Below, in pieces: positions 1-8,117 of a stretch of 64,000 nt of DNA (position 1 is its first letter; the number at the start of each line of letters is the position of its first letter). The DNA lies in contig NZ_JAFMNX010000006.1 in NCBI RefSeq assembly GCF_018457165.1, forward strand, positions 62,001 to 126,000. The letters are read 5' to 3'. The translations under genes and the position numbers were made by a program. The stretch comes from Tianweitania aestuarii (GTDB taxonomy: Bacteria > Pseudomonadota > Alphaproteobacteria > Rhizobiales > Rhizobiaceae). Below the pieces are notes generated by a model. That model searched no databases. It worked only from the letters and a program-made list of their open reading frames with translations, and was not told the origin of the DNA.

Positions 1-53
1 TGGCTGAAAGCCCTTAGTTGCGATGGGGTAATCGAAAGAACGAAGGATACGAC

Positions 54-467
54 ATGAAAAAGCTCGCACTCGCCGCCTCCCTGGTTCTCGCAGCATCGGC
101 TTCCGCCTTTGCCCAGTCCGACATGAAGCAGGGCGTCACGGCTTCCGACCAGGATGTGTCCAACGGCATCGTCAGCGCCGACACCGTGATGGCGGCAAAG
201 AACGGCTGGCTCGTTATTCACCGTACCGACGCCGAAATGAAGCCGGGTCCGGTTGTGGGCTATGCGCCGATCCGCGAAGGCACCACCAATGATGTGGCCG
301 CCATTCTCACCGAAGATGTCGCATCGGGCGACATGCTCATGCTGATGGTGCATTCGGAAGACGGCGGCACGGAACGCGGCAAGTTCGAATACACGCTCGG
401 CGCCACGGAAGACGGCCCGGTGCGTGTCGACGACAAGCTGGTCATGACGACGATCAAGGCGCAGTAA
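54..467 (+). CDS. Secreted small protein, DUF7282-like
   Basis: A 137-residue protein starting with a Sec signal peptide: a Lys-Lys N-terminus, a hydrophobic Ala-rich stretch and a cleavage site near residue 20 (AFAQ). The mature part carries a GWLVIHR segment followed by a gly/asp-rich beta pattern, as in small exported domains annotated DUF7282. It is therefore probably periplasmic; no enzymatic residues are recognisable. The ATG at 54 is chosen over an upstream in-frame start because AAGGA sits 8 bases before it and the signal peptide begins there. It converges on guaD and ends at a strong hairpin terminator. The family name is a recollection and uncertain; export is the firm part. Confidence 0.75.
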   Translation: MKKLALAASLVLAASASAFAQSDMKQGVTASDQDVSNGIVSADTVMAAKNGWLVIHRTDAEMKPGPVVGYAPIREGTTNDVAAILTEDVASGDMLMLMVHSEDGGTERGKFEYTLGATEDGPVRVDDKLVMTTIKAQ

Positions 468-483
468 CTGCTGCCTCATTCCA

Positions 484-522
484 AAAGCCCGCTTCGCTTT
501 AAAGCCGAAGCGGGCTTTTTTT
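484..522. terminator. Bidirectional intrinsic terminator
   Basis: AAAGCCCGCTTCG and CGAAGCGGGCTTT pair around a short loop. A run of T follows on the plus strand and a shorter one on the minus strand. It separates the convergent secreted-protein gene and guaD. Confidence 0.85.
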
Positions 523-557
523 TAAGCCGCTCGTTTCAAGGCGGCCGACAGGTTGGC

Positions 558-1886
558 TCAGCCTGTCGTCGGATCCGATTGCATGTCACCTTTGACAGCT
601 TTGCCCGCCACATAAACCTCACGCACGGCGCGATCGTCGCCCAGCGTTTGCAGGAGGAAGAGTTCTTCCGCCAGCGAGCGAACCGTTTCCATGCGCAGCG
701 CCATTGTGGGCGTTGCGGATGCGTCCAGAACAACCAGATCGGCATCGGTGCCGGCGTCCAGCGTACCCACTTTGTCGCTGATCGACAGCGCTTCGGCATT
801 GCCCCTCGTGATCTGCCAGAACGAAAGGAGCGGGTTGAGCTTCTCGCCTTGCAGCGCGATCACCTTGTAGGCCTCGTCCATAGTGCGCAGCAGCGAATAG
901 TTGGTGCCGCCGCCGACATCGCTGGCGACCGCCACGCACAGCGGCTTTTCGCGTTTGCTGTAGCGATGATAGGCAAACAGGCCGGAGCCGAGGAACAGGT
1001 TCGAGGTCGGGCAGAACACGGCAACGGAGCCGCTTTCCGACAGCGCATCCGCTTCGCGCTCCGAAAGGTGGATGCAGTGGCCGAACAAGCTTTTGGGGCC
1101 CGTTAGCCCGTAATGTTCGTAGATCGCCGTGTAATCCTGCTGGCCGGGATAAAGCGCCATCGTTTCGGCGATCTCTGCGTTGTTTTCGGACAGATGCGTT
1201 TGCACATGACAGTCCGGATATTCGCGCGCCAAGGCACCGGCGGCTTCGAGCTGTTCGGGCGTTGAAGTCAGCGCGAAACGCGGCGTGATCGCGTAGCGCT
1301 GGCGGCCGCGCTTGTGCCAGCTTTCGATTAGCGCCTTCGTGTCGTCGTAAGACGCCTGCGCGGTGTCGAGCACGGCATCCGGCGCGTTGCGGTCCATCAT
1401 CACCTTGCCGGCAATCACCATCATGTTGCGCCCCTGCGCCTCGGCAAAGAAGGCCTCGGCCGAAGCCTTGTGCACGGAGCAATAGGCCGCAACGGTCGTG
1501 GTGCCGTGGCGGATGCTTTCATCCAGAAACAAGCGCGCGATGCGGCGGCCGTGCTGGGCATCGCGGAACTTGGATTCTTCGGGAAAGGTGTAGGTGTTCA
1601 GCCAATCCAGCAGTTCGGTGCCATAGGACGCGATCACCTGCATCTGCGGCATGTGAACATGCGCGTCGATGAAGCCGGGCAGGATCAGATGCGGACGGTG
1701 ATCGATCACGACGGCATCCACACCAGCCATTTGCGATACCTGATCATGGTCGCCCGCCTGCACGATCATCCCGTCGCGCACCAGCACCGCACCGTCTTCC
1801 TGGTAGGAACAGGCGGCGAGATCGTCGCGGCTTTCGGGGCGGCGGTTGAAAAACAGGACGCGTCCGCGGATCAGCGTATCGGTCAT
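558..1886 (-). CDS. guaD: Guanine deaminase
   Basis: A 442-residue amidohydrolase-superfamily enzyme that deaminates guanine to xanthine in purine salvage or catabolism. The metal and catalytic signature is complete: HVH in PGFIDAHVHMPQ (His76 and His78), His231 in THLSE, the GHCIH histidine near 270, and the metal Asp at about 323 in ASDVGGG. The DWLNTYTFPEE segment is typical of guanine deaminase rather than of other amidohydrolases. The length matches the family (about 430-450). It is expected in the cytoplasm with one zinc. It is divergent from dps and sits about 1 kb from a solute importer, but no xanthine dehydrogenase genes are nearby, so a purine-degradation operon is not evident. Confidence 0.93.
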   Translation of the reverse strand: MTDTLIRGRVLFFNRRPESRDDLAACSYQEDGAVLVRDGMIVQAGDHDQVSQMAGVDAVVIDHRPHLILPGFIDAHVHMPQMQVIASYGTELLDWLNTYTFPEESKFRDAQHGRRIARLFLDESIRHGTTTVAAYCSVHKASAEAFFAEAQGRNMMVIAGKVMMDRNAPDAVLDTAQASYDDTKALIESWHKRGRQRYAITPRFALTSTPEQLEAAGALAREYPDCHVQTHLSENNAEIAETMALYPGQQDYTAIYEHYGLTGPKSLFGHCIHLSEREADALSESGSVAVFCPTSNLFLGSGLFAYHRYSKREKPLCVAVASDVGGGTNYSLLRTMDEAYKVIALQGEKLNPLLSFWQITRGNAEALSISDKVGTLDAGTDADLVVLDASATPTMALRMETVRSLAEELFLLQTLGDDRAVREVYVAGKAVKGDMQSDPTTG

Positions 1887-2023
1887 AGGTAAGCAGTGTC
1901 CATTTCAGTGCGGGCCTTGGCCCTTGCGCGGCACATGGTTTGGCGCGGCAACAAGCCGGATGCAAGCCTTGTCGCCATGACAGGACATTGCAGCAGATGC
2001 AGACGAGCTATGCAGTTTGCATT

Positions 2024-2048
2024 GGAACAGTTCTAAACTGGCCTCGTT
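2024..2048 (+). promoter_or_regulatory. EcfG-type (GSR) promoter of dps
   Basis: GGAAC at 2024, a 16-base spacer, then CGTT at 2045: an exact match to the general-stress sigma factor EcfG consensus. It lies 42 bases before the dps start codon. A palindrome resembling an iron-response (Irr) element, ATTGGAA-CAG-TTCTAAA (2021-2037), overlaps the -35 element. Confidence 0.88.
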
Positions 2049-2089
2049 CATGTCGTGGAATGTTTCTTTTGAACAAGAAGGAGATTGCT

Positions 2090-2578
2090 ATGAAAATGCA
2101 TGAAACGAAGAACGACACGCCTTCCAACACGAAGCAGGTTTCAATCGAGCTTTTGAACGCGCGTCTTGCCGACGCCATCGACCTCGCGCTGATCACCAAG
2201 CAGGCGCATTGGAACCTCAAGGGCCCCCGTTTCATCGCCATTCACGAGCTCCTGGACACCTTCCGCGCGGCGATCGACGAGCATGTCGACATTATCGCCG
2301 AACGCGCCGTTCAGCTTGGCGGCACCGCTTTCGGCACGAAGGAAACGGTATCCGAAACGAGCAAGCTCAAGGCCTATCCGACCGACATCTACAAGATCGA
2401 GGCGCATCTGGCGGCCTTGATCGACCGGTATGCCGACACGGCCAATGCCGTGCGCAAGTCGATCGACGAGGCCGATGAAGCCGGCGACGCCGATACGGCT
2501 GATATCTTTACCGCTTTCTCGCGCTCGCTCGACAAGAACCTCTGGTTCCTCGAAGCGCATGTGCAGGAAAACGCCTGA
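2090..2578 (+). CDS. dps: Dps ferritin-like DNA-protection protein
   Basis: A 162-residue ferritin-like protein of the Dps family. It forms dodecamers that oxidise and store iron with peroxide and shield DNA in starved or stressed cells. The inter-subunit ferroxidase residues are present with canonical spacing: His40 (KQAHWNLKG), His52, Asp67 and Glu71. The ATG at 2090 is chosen because AAGAAGGAGA precedes it by 5 bases; an earlier in-frame start would only add sequence lying over the promoter. A perfect EcfG-type promoter lies just upstream, so dps is probably a general-stress-regulon member here, as in other alphaproteobacteria. A terminator follows directly. Confidence 0.95.
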   Translation: MKMHETKNDTPSNTKQVSIELLNARLADAIDLALITKQAHWNLKGPRFIAIHELLDTFRAAIDEHVDIIAERAVQLGGTAFGTKETVSETSKLKAYPTDIYKIEAHLAALIDRYADTANAVRKSIDEADEAGDADTADIFTAFSRSLDKNLWFLEAHVQENA

Positions 2579-2588
2579 CACCAAGATG

Positions 2589-2619
2589 AAGAGCGGCTGG
2601 ATCCAGCCGCTCTTTTTTT
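2589..2619 (+). terminator. Intrinsic terminator of dps
   Basis: AGAGCGGCTGG and CCAGCCGCTCT form an 11-bp stem with a minimal loop, followed by a run of T. Confidence 0.88.
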
Positions 2620-2973
2620 CATCTAAGTTGCTGATGTCGGCTTGCCCAGCCGTCTTTCAGGACCATTTCTAGACGCAGCGTGACGGGTGAATTCCGGTTA
2701 CGGCCGTGTGATCGCTTGTTTGCGACATGGCCGACTTGCGCCCTTCTTTTCCCACCAATCCTGCGAAATCTTTGTCTTTCCTCATGAATTTTTCGAGGAA
2801 AGATCGCATTTTTTTGACCTCTTGGGGTTACGATCCCTTGTTTGCGACGGTATCAATTGCGCCACGCCATGTCGCATCCCATCGGGTGACACGCGCTCAG
2901 CGCCTTGTCATACTCGCCTTCAATGAAGCCGGTTTAATTGGCTCAACCACCAACAGAGTGAGGAACATACCGC
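2620..2973 (+). other. Non-coding leader region of the oligopeptide-type ABC cluster
   Basis: About 350 bases with no credible gene. It contains two near-identical 17-base direct repeats, GATCGCTTGTTTGCGAC (2710-2726) and GATCCCTTGTTTGCGAC (2832-2848). It also holds a 10-base inverted pair, TGCGACATGG (2721-2730) and CCATGTCGCA (2867-2876). It lies directly upstream of the first binding-protein gene, so operator function is likely but inferred. A TTTTTTGAC tract lies between the repeats. Confidence 0.5.
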
Positions 2974-4563
2974 ATGTCAAAAGAACTCGATTTTCTCAGC
3001 CGCCACGTCGCTTCCGGCCGCTTGAGCCGTCGCGACTTTCTCGGCCGCGCAGCAGCACTCGGCATCAGCGCCACCTTCGCCAACGGACTTCTGACGAGCG
3101 CCGCAAGGGCGCAGACGCCGCAAAAGGGTGGCGCACTGCGCATGGGTCTGGTTGGCGGTGAATCCACCAACAGCCTCGACCCGGCCACCATTCTGACGCA
3201 GGTGCCGCAGAACTTTTCCTCCACCTGGGGTGAACTCCTGGTGATCCAGTCGCCCGAAGACGGCTCGCCACAGCCGGTTCTGGCGGAATCCTGGGATTCC
3301 TCGCCTGACGCCAGCGAGTGGAGCTTCAAGATCCGCAAGGGCGTGACCTTCCACAACGGCAAGGACATGACCCCGGAAGACGTGGCGCAGACCATTCGCC
3401 GCCATGCCGATGAAAACACCAAGTCGGCAGCGCTCGGCGTTCTGGGCGACATCGAAGACATCAAGGTCGACGGCGACAATGTCGTGTTCAAGCTTGCGCG
3501 CGGCAATGCCGACCTTCCGCTGCTTTTGACCGACTACCACCTGATCATCCAGCCCAATGGCGGCTTCGACGATCCGGCTGCCGGCATCGGCACCGGCCCC
3601 TACAAGGTCGAAGTCGATGAGCCGGGCGTGCGCCACATGTCGACGAAGTATGACGGCTACTGGCGCGACGATGTCGGCCATGTCGATTCCGTCGAGATCA
3701 TCGTCATGAACGACAACACGGCGCGTATGGCCGCCCTTCAGTCGGGCCAAGTTCACATCATCAACCGCGTCGAACCGAAGACCGTCGCCCTTCTGGCGCG
3801 TGCCTCTGGCGTGAAGATCGAAAGCACCCCGTCCAAGGGCCACTACGTCTTCCTGATGCACTGCAACACCGCGCCGTTCGACAATGCCGATCTGCGCATG
3901 GCGCTGAAGCTGGCCATTGACCGCGAGCAGATGGTGCAGCAGATCCTGCAGGGCCACGCTTCGGTCGGCAACGACTTCCCGATCAACAAGAGCTATGCCC
4001 TGTTCCCCGAAGGGATCGAGCAGCGCGCTTATGATCCGGAAAAGGCGCAGTTCCATTACAAGAAGTCCGGCCACAGCGGTCCGCTCGTTCTGCAAACCTC
4101 CGACGTCGCCTTCCCGGGTGCCGTGGACGCGTCGCAGCTGTTCCAGCAGCAGGCCAAGCGAGCAGGCATCGACATCCAGGTCCAGCGCGAGCCAGGCGAT
4201 GGCTATTGGACCGAAGTCTGGAACAAGCAGCCCTTCTGCGCTTCCTACTGGGGTGGCCGCGCAACACAGGATTCCATGTATTCGACGGCCTATATCGAGG
4301 GCGCCGACTGGAACGACACGCGCTTCTTCGACAAGGGCTTCGACAAGATCATCCTCGAAGCGCGCGCCGAACTCGACCAGACCAAGCGCGCAGCGCTTTA
4401 CCGCGACGCCGCAACCAAGGTGCGCGACGATGGCGGTCTGATCCTGCCGATGTTCAACGATTTCATCGATGCGCGTCGCGAGGAAGTTCAGGGCTGGGTG
4501 TCCGATCCCAATCATGAAACCTCCAACCTCAAGGCCGCAATTCGCGTCTGGCTCCAGGCCTGA
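2974..4563 (+). CDS. ABC importer solute-binding protein 1 (family 5, Tat-exported)
   Basis: A 529-residue periplasmic binding protein of solute-binding family 5, which takes peptides, nickel, opines and similar ligands. The N-terminus carries a twin-arginine signal (SRRDFLGRA near residues 14-22, then a hydrophobic stretch ending ARAQT), so it should be exported folded through Tat. Family features include the VTFHNGKDMTPEDV segment. It heads a run of importer genes: permeases at 4569 and 5528, a fused ATPase at 6349, and a paralogous binding protein at 8118 with the same length and closely similar sequence. The ligand cannot be read from sequence; DppA-like is only a family label. Confidence 0.88.
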   Translation: MSKELDFLSRHVASGRLSRRDFLGRAAALGISATFANGLLTSAARAQTPQKGGALRMGLVGGESTNSLDPATILTQVPQNFSSTWGELLVIQSPEDGSPQPVLAESWDSSPDASEWSFKIRKGVTFHNGKDMTPEDVAQTIRRHADENTKSAALGVLGDIEDIKVDGDNVVFKLARGNADLPLLLTDYHLIIQPNGGFDDPAAGIGTGPYKVEVDEPGVRHMSTKYDGYWRDDVGHVDSVEIIVMNDNTARMAALQSGQVHIINRVEPKTVALLARASGVKIESTPSKGHYVFLMHCNTAPFDNADLRMALKLAIDREQMVQQILQGHASVGNDFPINKSYALFPEGIEQRAYDPEKAQFHYKKSGHSGPLVLQTSDVAFPGAVDASQLFQQQAKRAGIDIQVQREPGDGYWTEVWNKQPFCASYWGGRATQDSMYSTAYIEGADWNDTRFFDKGFDKIILEARAELDQTKRAALYRDAATKVRDDGGLILPMFNDFIDARREEVQGWVSDPNHETSNLKAAIRVWLQA

Positions 4564-4568
4564 GCCAT

Positions 4569-5531
4569 ATGGGGGGCGCAACTGTCTTGAAACTGATCGC
4601 CCAGCGCATTGCGCTGGGCGTTCTCCTCCTTTTAGCCGTGTCGGTGCTGATTTTTGCCGGCACGCAGATCCTTCCCGGCGATGTCGCGCAGTCCATTCTC
4701 GGACAGGCCGCAACGCCGCAGGCGCTGGAAAACCTGCGCCGCGAGCTGGGACTGAACGATCCCGCTTACATCCGCTATTTCCGTTGGTTGTTCGGCATTC
4801 TGCAAGGCGACCTCGGCACGGCCTTGTCGAACAATCGCGACATTGCGTCGGCCCTGAGCGGCCGTCTCGCCAACACGCTGTTTCTTGCGGCCTGCGCGGC
4901 CGTTGTGTCGGTTCCGCTGGCCATTCTGCTCGGCTTGCTGGCGGTGCGCTATCGCAACGGCATCATCGACAAGGCGATTTCCGGTTTTGCGCTGGCGTCG
5001 ACCTCGCTGCCGGAATTCTTCATCGGCTATCTGCTGATCCTGGTTTTCGCGGTGAAACTGCAATGGTTCCCGGCGAGTTCGACCGTTTACGACAGCATGG
5101 GCTTCCTGCAGCGGCTTCAGGCCGTGGTTCTGCCGGCAAGCGCGCTGACGCTGGTCGTGCTGGCGCACATGATGCGCATGACGCGCGCGGCCGTGCTCAA
5201 CGTGATGCAATCCGCTTATATCGAGACGGCGGAGCTGAAGGGCCTCGGTCCGCTCAAGATCATTCGCCGCCATGCATTTCCCAATGCTATCGCGCCGATC
5301 ATTAACGTGGTCATGCTCAACCTTGCCTTCCTCGTTGTCGGCGTGGTCGTGGTGGAAGTGATCTTCGTTTATCCCGGCATGGGCCAGTATCTCGTTGATC
5401 ACGTATCCAAGCGCGACGTGCCGGTGGTGCAGGCGGTCGGCCTGATCTTCGCGGCCGTTTACATCACGCTGAACATGGTGGCCGACATTGCCGCAATCCT
5501 TGCTAATCCGCGCCTGAGGCATCCGAAATGA
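4569..5531 (+). CDS. ABC importer permease (DppB-type)
   Basis: A 320-residue inner-membrane permease of the binding-protein-dependent family (DppB/OppB type). It has about six membrane segments, an N-terminal DVAQSILG region and the cytoplasmic EAA loop near residues 218-240 (ETAELKGLGPLK), which contacts the ATPase. It begins five bases after the first binding-protein gene and overlaps the next permease by four bases. The ATG at 4569 has poor ribosome-site spacing. A TTG at 4587, behind a GGGGGG run, is a plausible alternative start that would remove six residues. Confidence 0.92.
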   Translation: MGGATVLKLIAQRIALGVLLLLAVSVLIFAGTQILPGDVAQSILGQAATPQALENLRRELGLNDPAYIRYFRWLFGILQGDLGTALSNNRDIASALSGRLANTLFLAACAAVVSVPLAILLGLLAVRYRNGIIDKAISGFALASTSLPEFFIGYLLILVFAVKLQWFPASSTVYDSMGFLQRLQAVVLPASALTLVVLAHMMRMTRAAVLNVMQSAYIETAELKGLGPLKIIRRHAFPNAIAPIINVVMLNLAFLVVGVVVVEVIFVYPGMGQYLVDHVSKRDVPVVQAVGLIFAAVYITLNMVADIAAILANPRLRHPK

Positions 5532-6349
5532 GCATCGCCCGCATTCCTATCGGCGCGTTGATCGGTCTGATCCTCACCGCGATGTTTCTGATCATGGCGA
5601 TCTTCGCGCCCTGGCTGGCACCGTTCGGCAATGGCGAAATCGTTGGCGAAGTGTGGGCTCCGATGTCGGCGGCCCATTGGCTCGGCACCGACAATATCGG
5701 CCGCGATCTGCTGACGCGCATCATCTTTGGCGCGCGCACGACGATCTTTATCGCCGTGCTGGCTACAGCCCTGTCGTTTACGCTGGGCTCCGTGCTCGGC
5801 TTCACCGCAGCGGTGGTCGGCGGATGGTTCGACACGATCATGTCGCGCCTCGTCGATCTCCTGATGTCGATCCCTACCCTGATCTTCGGCCTGGTTGTTC
5901 TGTCGGTTCTGCCGTCTACCATGCTGACGCTGATCATGGTCATGGGCATCCTCGATTCCACCCGCGTTTATCGTTTGTCGCGCGCCGTTGCGGTGGACAT
6001 CAACGTCATGGACTTCGTGGAAGCGGCACGGCTGCGCGGTGAAGGCACGATCTGGGTGATCTTCCGTGAGATCTTGCCCAATGCGCTGTCGCCGCTGATT
6101 TCCGAACTCGGTCTGCGCTTCATCTACGCCGTCCTGTTCTTGTCGGCGCTGTCCTTCCTCGGCCTTGGCGTACAGCCGCCGAATGCCGACTGGGGCGGCA
6201 TGGTCAAGGAAAACAAGGATGGCATCGTGTTCGGCATCGGTGCAGCCCTCATCCCGGCTGCAGCCATCGCGGCACTGGCGATTTCCGTCAACCTCGTGGC
6301 CGACTGGGTGCTGAACCGGACCACCTCGCTCAAGGGAGGCCGTGGCTGA
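5528..6349 (+). CDS. ABC importer permease (DppC-type)
   Basis: A 273-residue second permease of the same importer (DppC/OppC type). It has an N-terminal membrane anchor, the WLGTDNIGRDLLTRI motif typical of this subfamily (about residues 56-70), and an EAA loop (VEAARLRGEG). It pairs with the 4569 permease to form the channel heterodimer. Its start overlaps the upstream stop (ATGA), and its own stop overlaps the ATPase start, showing translational coupling. Confidence 0.93.
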   Translation: MSIARIPIGALIGLILTAMFLIMAIFAPWLAPFGNGEIVGEVWAPMSAAHWLGTDNIGRDLLTRIIFGARTTIFIAVLATALSFTLGSVLGFTAAVVGGWFDTIMSRLVDLLMSIPTLIFGLVVLSVLPSTMLTLIMVMGILDSTRVYRLSRAVAVDINVMDFVEAARLRGEGTIWVIFREILPNALSPLISELGLRFIYAVLFLSALSFLGLGVQPPNADWGGMVKENKDGIVFGIGAALIPAAAIAALAISVNLVADWVLNRTTSLKGGRG

Positions 6350-8025
6350 TGGCTGAAGTGCAATCCAAAGCGCGTCCAAAAACGCGTGGCGACGGTCCCC
6401 TGCTCGACATCCGCAACCTGCGCATCGAGGCGACCGTTTATCCGCCCGGTGAAAAGCCCCGCAACGTCGTTCTCGTGGACGACGTGTCGCTCAAGCTCGA
6501 ACGCGGCAAGGTGCTCGGCCTGATCGGTGAATCCGGGGCCGGCAAGTCTACCGTGGGCCTTTCGGCCATGGGCTTCGGCCGTGGCGGTGTCAAACTGACC
6601 GGTGGCGAAATCCTGTTGAACGGCCGCGACCTTCGCAAGGCGCGTGCCGGCGGCTTGCGTCAGATGCGGGGGCGCGAAGTCTGTTATGTCGCGCAATCGG
6701 CGGCAGCCGCCTTCAACCCCGCGCACAAGCTGATGGACCAGGTGGTGGAAGCCACGCTGGAACATCGCATCATGTCGCGTGCCGCAGCCGAAAAGAAGGC
6801 AATCGAGCTGTTTCGCAAGCTCAGCCTGCCCGATCCCGAAACGATCGGCGAGCGCTATCCGCACCAGGTTTCCGGCGGACAGTTGCAGCGCGTGATGACG
6901 GCTATGGCACTGTGTTCGGAGCCGGACCTCATCGTCTTCGACGAGCCGACGACCGCACTCGACGTGACGACGCAGATCGACGTGCTGGCGGCCATCAAGG
7001 AAGCGATCCGCGATACGCATGTCGCGGCCCTCTACATCACCCATGATCTGGCCGTTGTGGCGCAGGTGTCCGACGAGATCATGGTGCTGCGCCACGGCAA
7101 GCTGGTGGAATGGGGCGGCACGCGTCAGATCATCAAGGACCCCCGCCAGGCCTACACGAATGCGCTCGTTTCCGTGCACCAGATCGAGCATCAGGAGCAT
7201 GCGCCGGGCGAAACCCCGGTTCTTTCCGTGAGAGACGTTTCGGCGTCTTATGGCGGCGGCACGGTCAAGGTGCTGAAGAAGGTCTCGGTTGACGTGTTTC
7301 CTGGCCAGACGCTCGCCGTGGTGGGTGAGTCCGGCTCCGGCAAATCCACGCTGGCGCGTGCGATCACCGGCCTGCTGCCACCGCTCGAAGGCTCGATCAC
7401 CTTCAATGGCCGCACGCTTGCCAACAAGCTCAGCGACCGCTCGCGCGACGATCTGCGCGAGTTGCAGATGATCTACCAGATGGCCGACACCGCGATGAAC
7501 CCGCGCCAGACGGTTGGCACGATCATCGGTCGTCCTCTCGAATTCTACTTCAACATGCGCGGGCGCGAACGCGATCAACGCGTGGCCGAGCTGCTTGAAA
7601 AGATCGAGATGGGCAAAGGCTATGCCGACCGCTATCCCGCCGAACTGTCGGGCGGCCAGAAGCAACGCGTCTGCATCGCCCGCGCGCTTGCCGCAAAGCC
7701 GAAGCTGATCATCTGCGACGAGGTCACCAGCGCGCTCGACCCACTGGTGGCGCATGGCATTCTCGAACTGCTGCTCGGGCTGCAGGCGGAAGAAGATGTC
7801 GCGTACCTCTTCATCACGCATGATCTCGCCACCGTGAAGTCGATCGCCGACTCCATTGCCGTGATGTATCGCGGTGAAGTCGTGCGCTACGGCTCCAAGA
7901 GCACCGTGCTGACGCCGCCATTCGACGATTACACGGATCTGCTGCTGCGCTCTGTTCCCGAAATGGAGATCGGCTGGCTCGAGAAAGCGATCCAGGGCCG
8001 AAAAATGGCCGGAGCAGGGAATTGA
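6349..8025 (+). CDS. ABC importer fused ATPase (DppD-DppF type)
   Basis: A 558-residue protein with two complete nucleotide-binding domains in one chain. The first has Walker A GESGAGKS (near 60), signature SGGQLQR and Walker [13 protein letters not shown]. The second has Walker A GESGSGKS (near 327), signature LSGGQKQR and [12 protein letters not shown]. It equals a DppD-DppF fusion and drives the permease pair. It is coupled to dppC-type by an ATG/TGA overlap. A hairpin with a T tract follows before the second binding-protein gene, which may tune or separate its expression. Confidence 0.93.
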   Translation: MAEVQSKARPKTRGDGPLLDIRNLRIEATVYPPGEKPRNVVLVDDVSLKLERGKVLGLIGESGAGKSTVGLSAMGFGRGGVKLTGGEILLNGRDLRKARAGGLRQMRGREVCYVAQSAAAAFNPAHKLMDQVVEATLEHRIMSRAAAEKKAIELFRKLSLPDPETIGERYPHQVSGGQLQRVMTAMALCSEPDLIVFDEPTTALDVTTQIDVLAAIKEAIRDTHVAALYITHDLAVVAQVSDEIMVLRHGKLVEWGGTRQIIKDPRQAYTNALVSVHQIEHQEHAPGETPVLSVRDVSASYGGGTVKVLKKVSVDVFPGQTLAVVGESGSGKSTLARAITGLLPPLEGSITFNGRTLANKLSDRSRDDLRELQMIYQMADTAMNPRQTVGTIIGRPLEFYFNMRGRERDQRVAELLEKIEMGKGYADRYPAELSGGQKQRVCIARALAAKPKLIICDEVTSALDPLVAHGILELLLGLQAEEDVAYLFITHDLATVKSIADSIAVMYRGEVVRYGSKSTVLTPPFDDYTDLLLRSVPEMEIGWLEKAIQGRKMAGAGN

Positions 8026-8068
8026 CCTTAGTCGGCTAAGCGACAAATGTTGATTCAAGGACATTCAG

Positions 8069-8101
8069 CGTCGTTTCGGTCTCTGGTCGAAACGACGTTT
8101 T
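8069..8101 (+). terminator. Hairpin between the ATPase and the second binding protein
   Basis: CGTCGTTTCG and CGAAACGACG form a 10-bp stem with a 9-base loop, followed by TTTT. It could be an attenuator or partial terminator, or could stabilise the downstream binding-protein message. Confidence 0.6.
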
Positions 8102-8117
8102 GCTTAGAGGAGTAACC

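Noticed and set aside
2962-2985. GGAAC just before the first binding-protein gene as an EcfG promoter
   Set aside because: No CGTT follows at 16-17 bases and the element would overlap the start codon.
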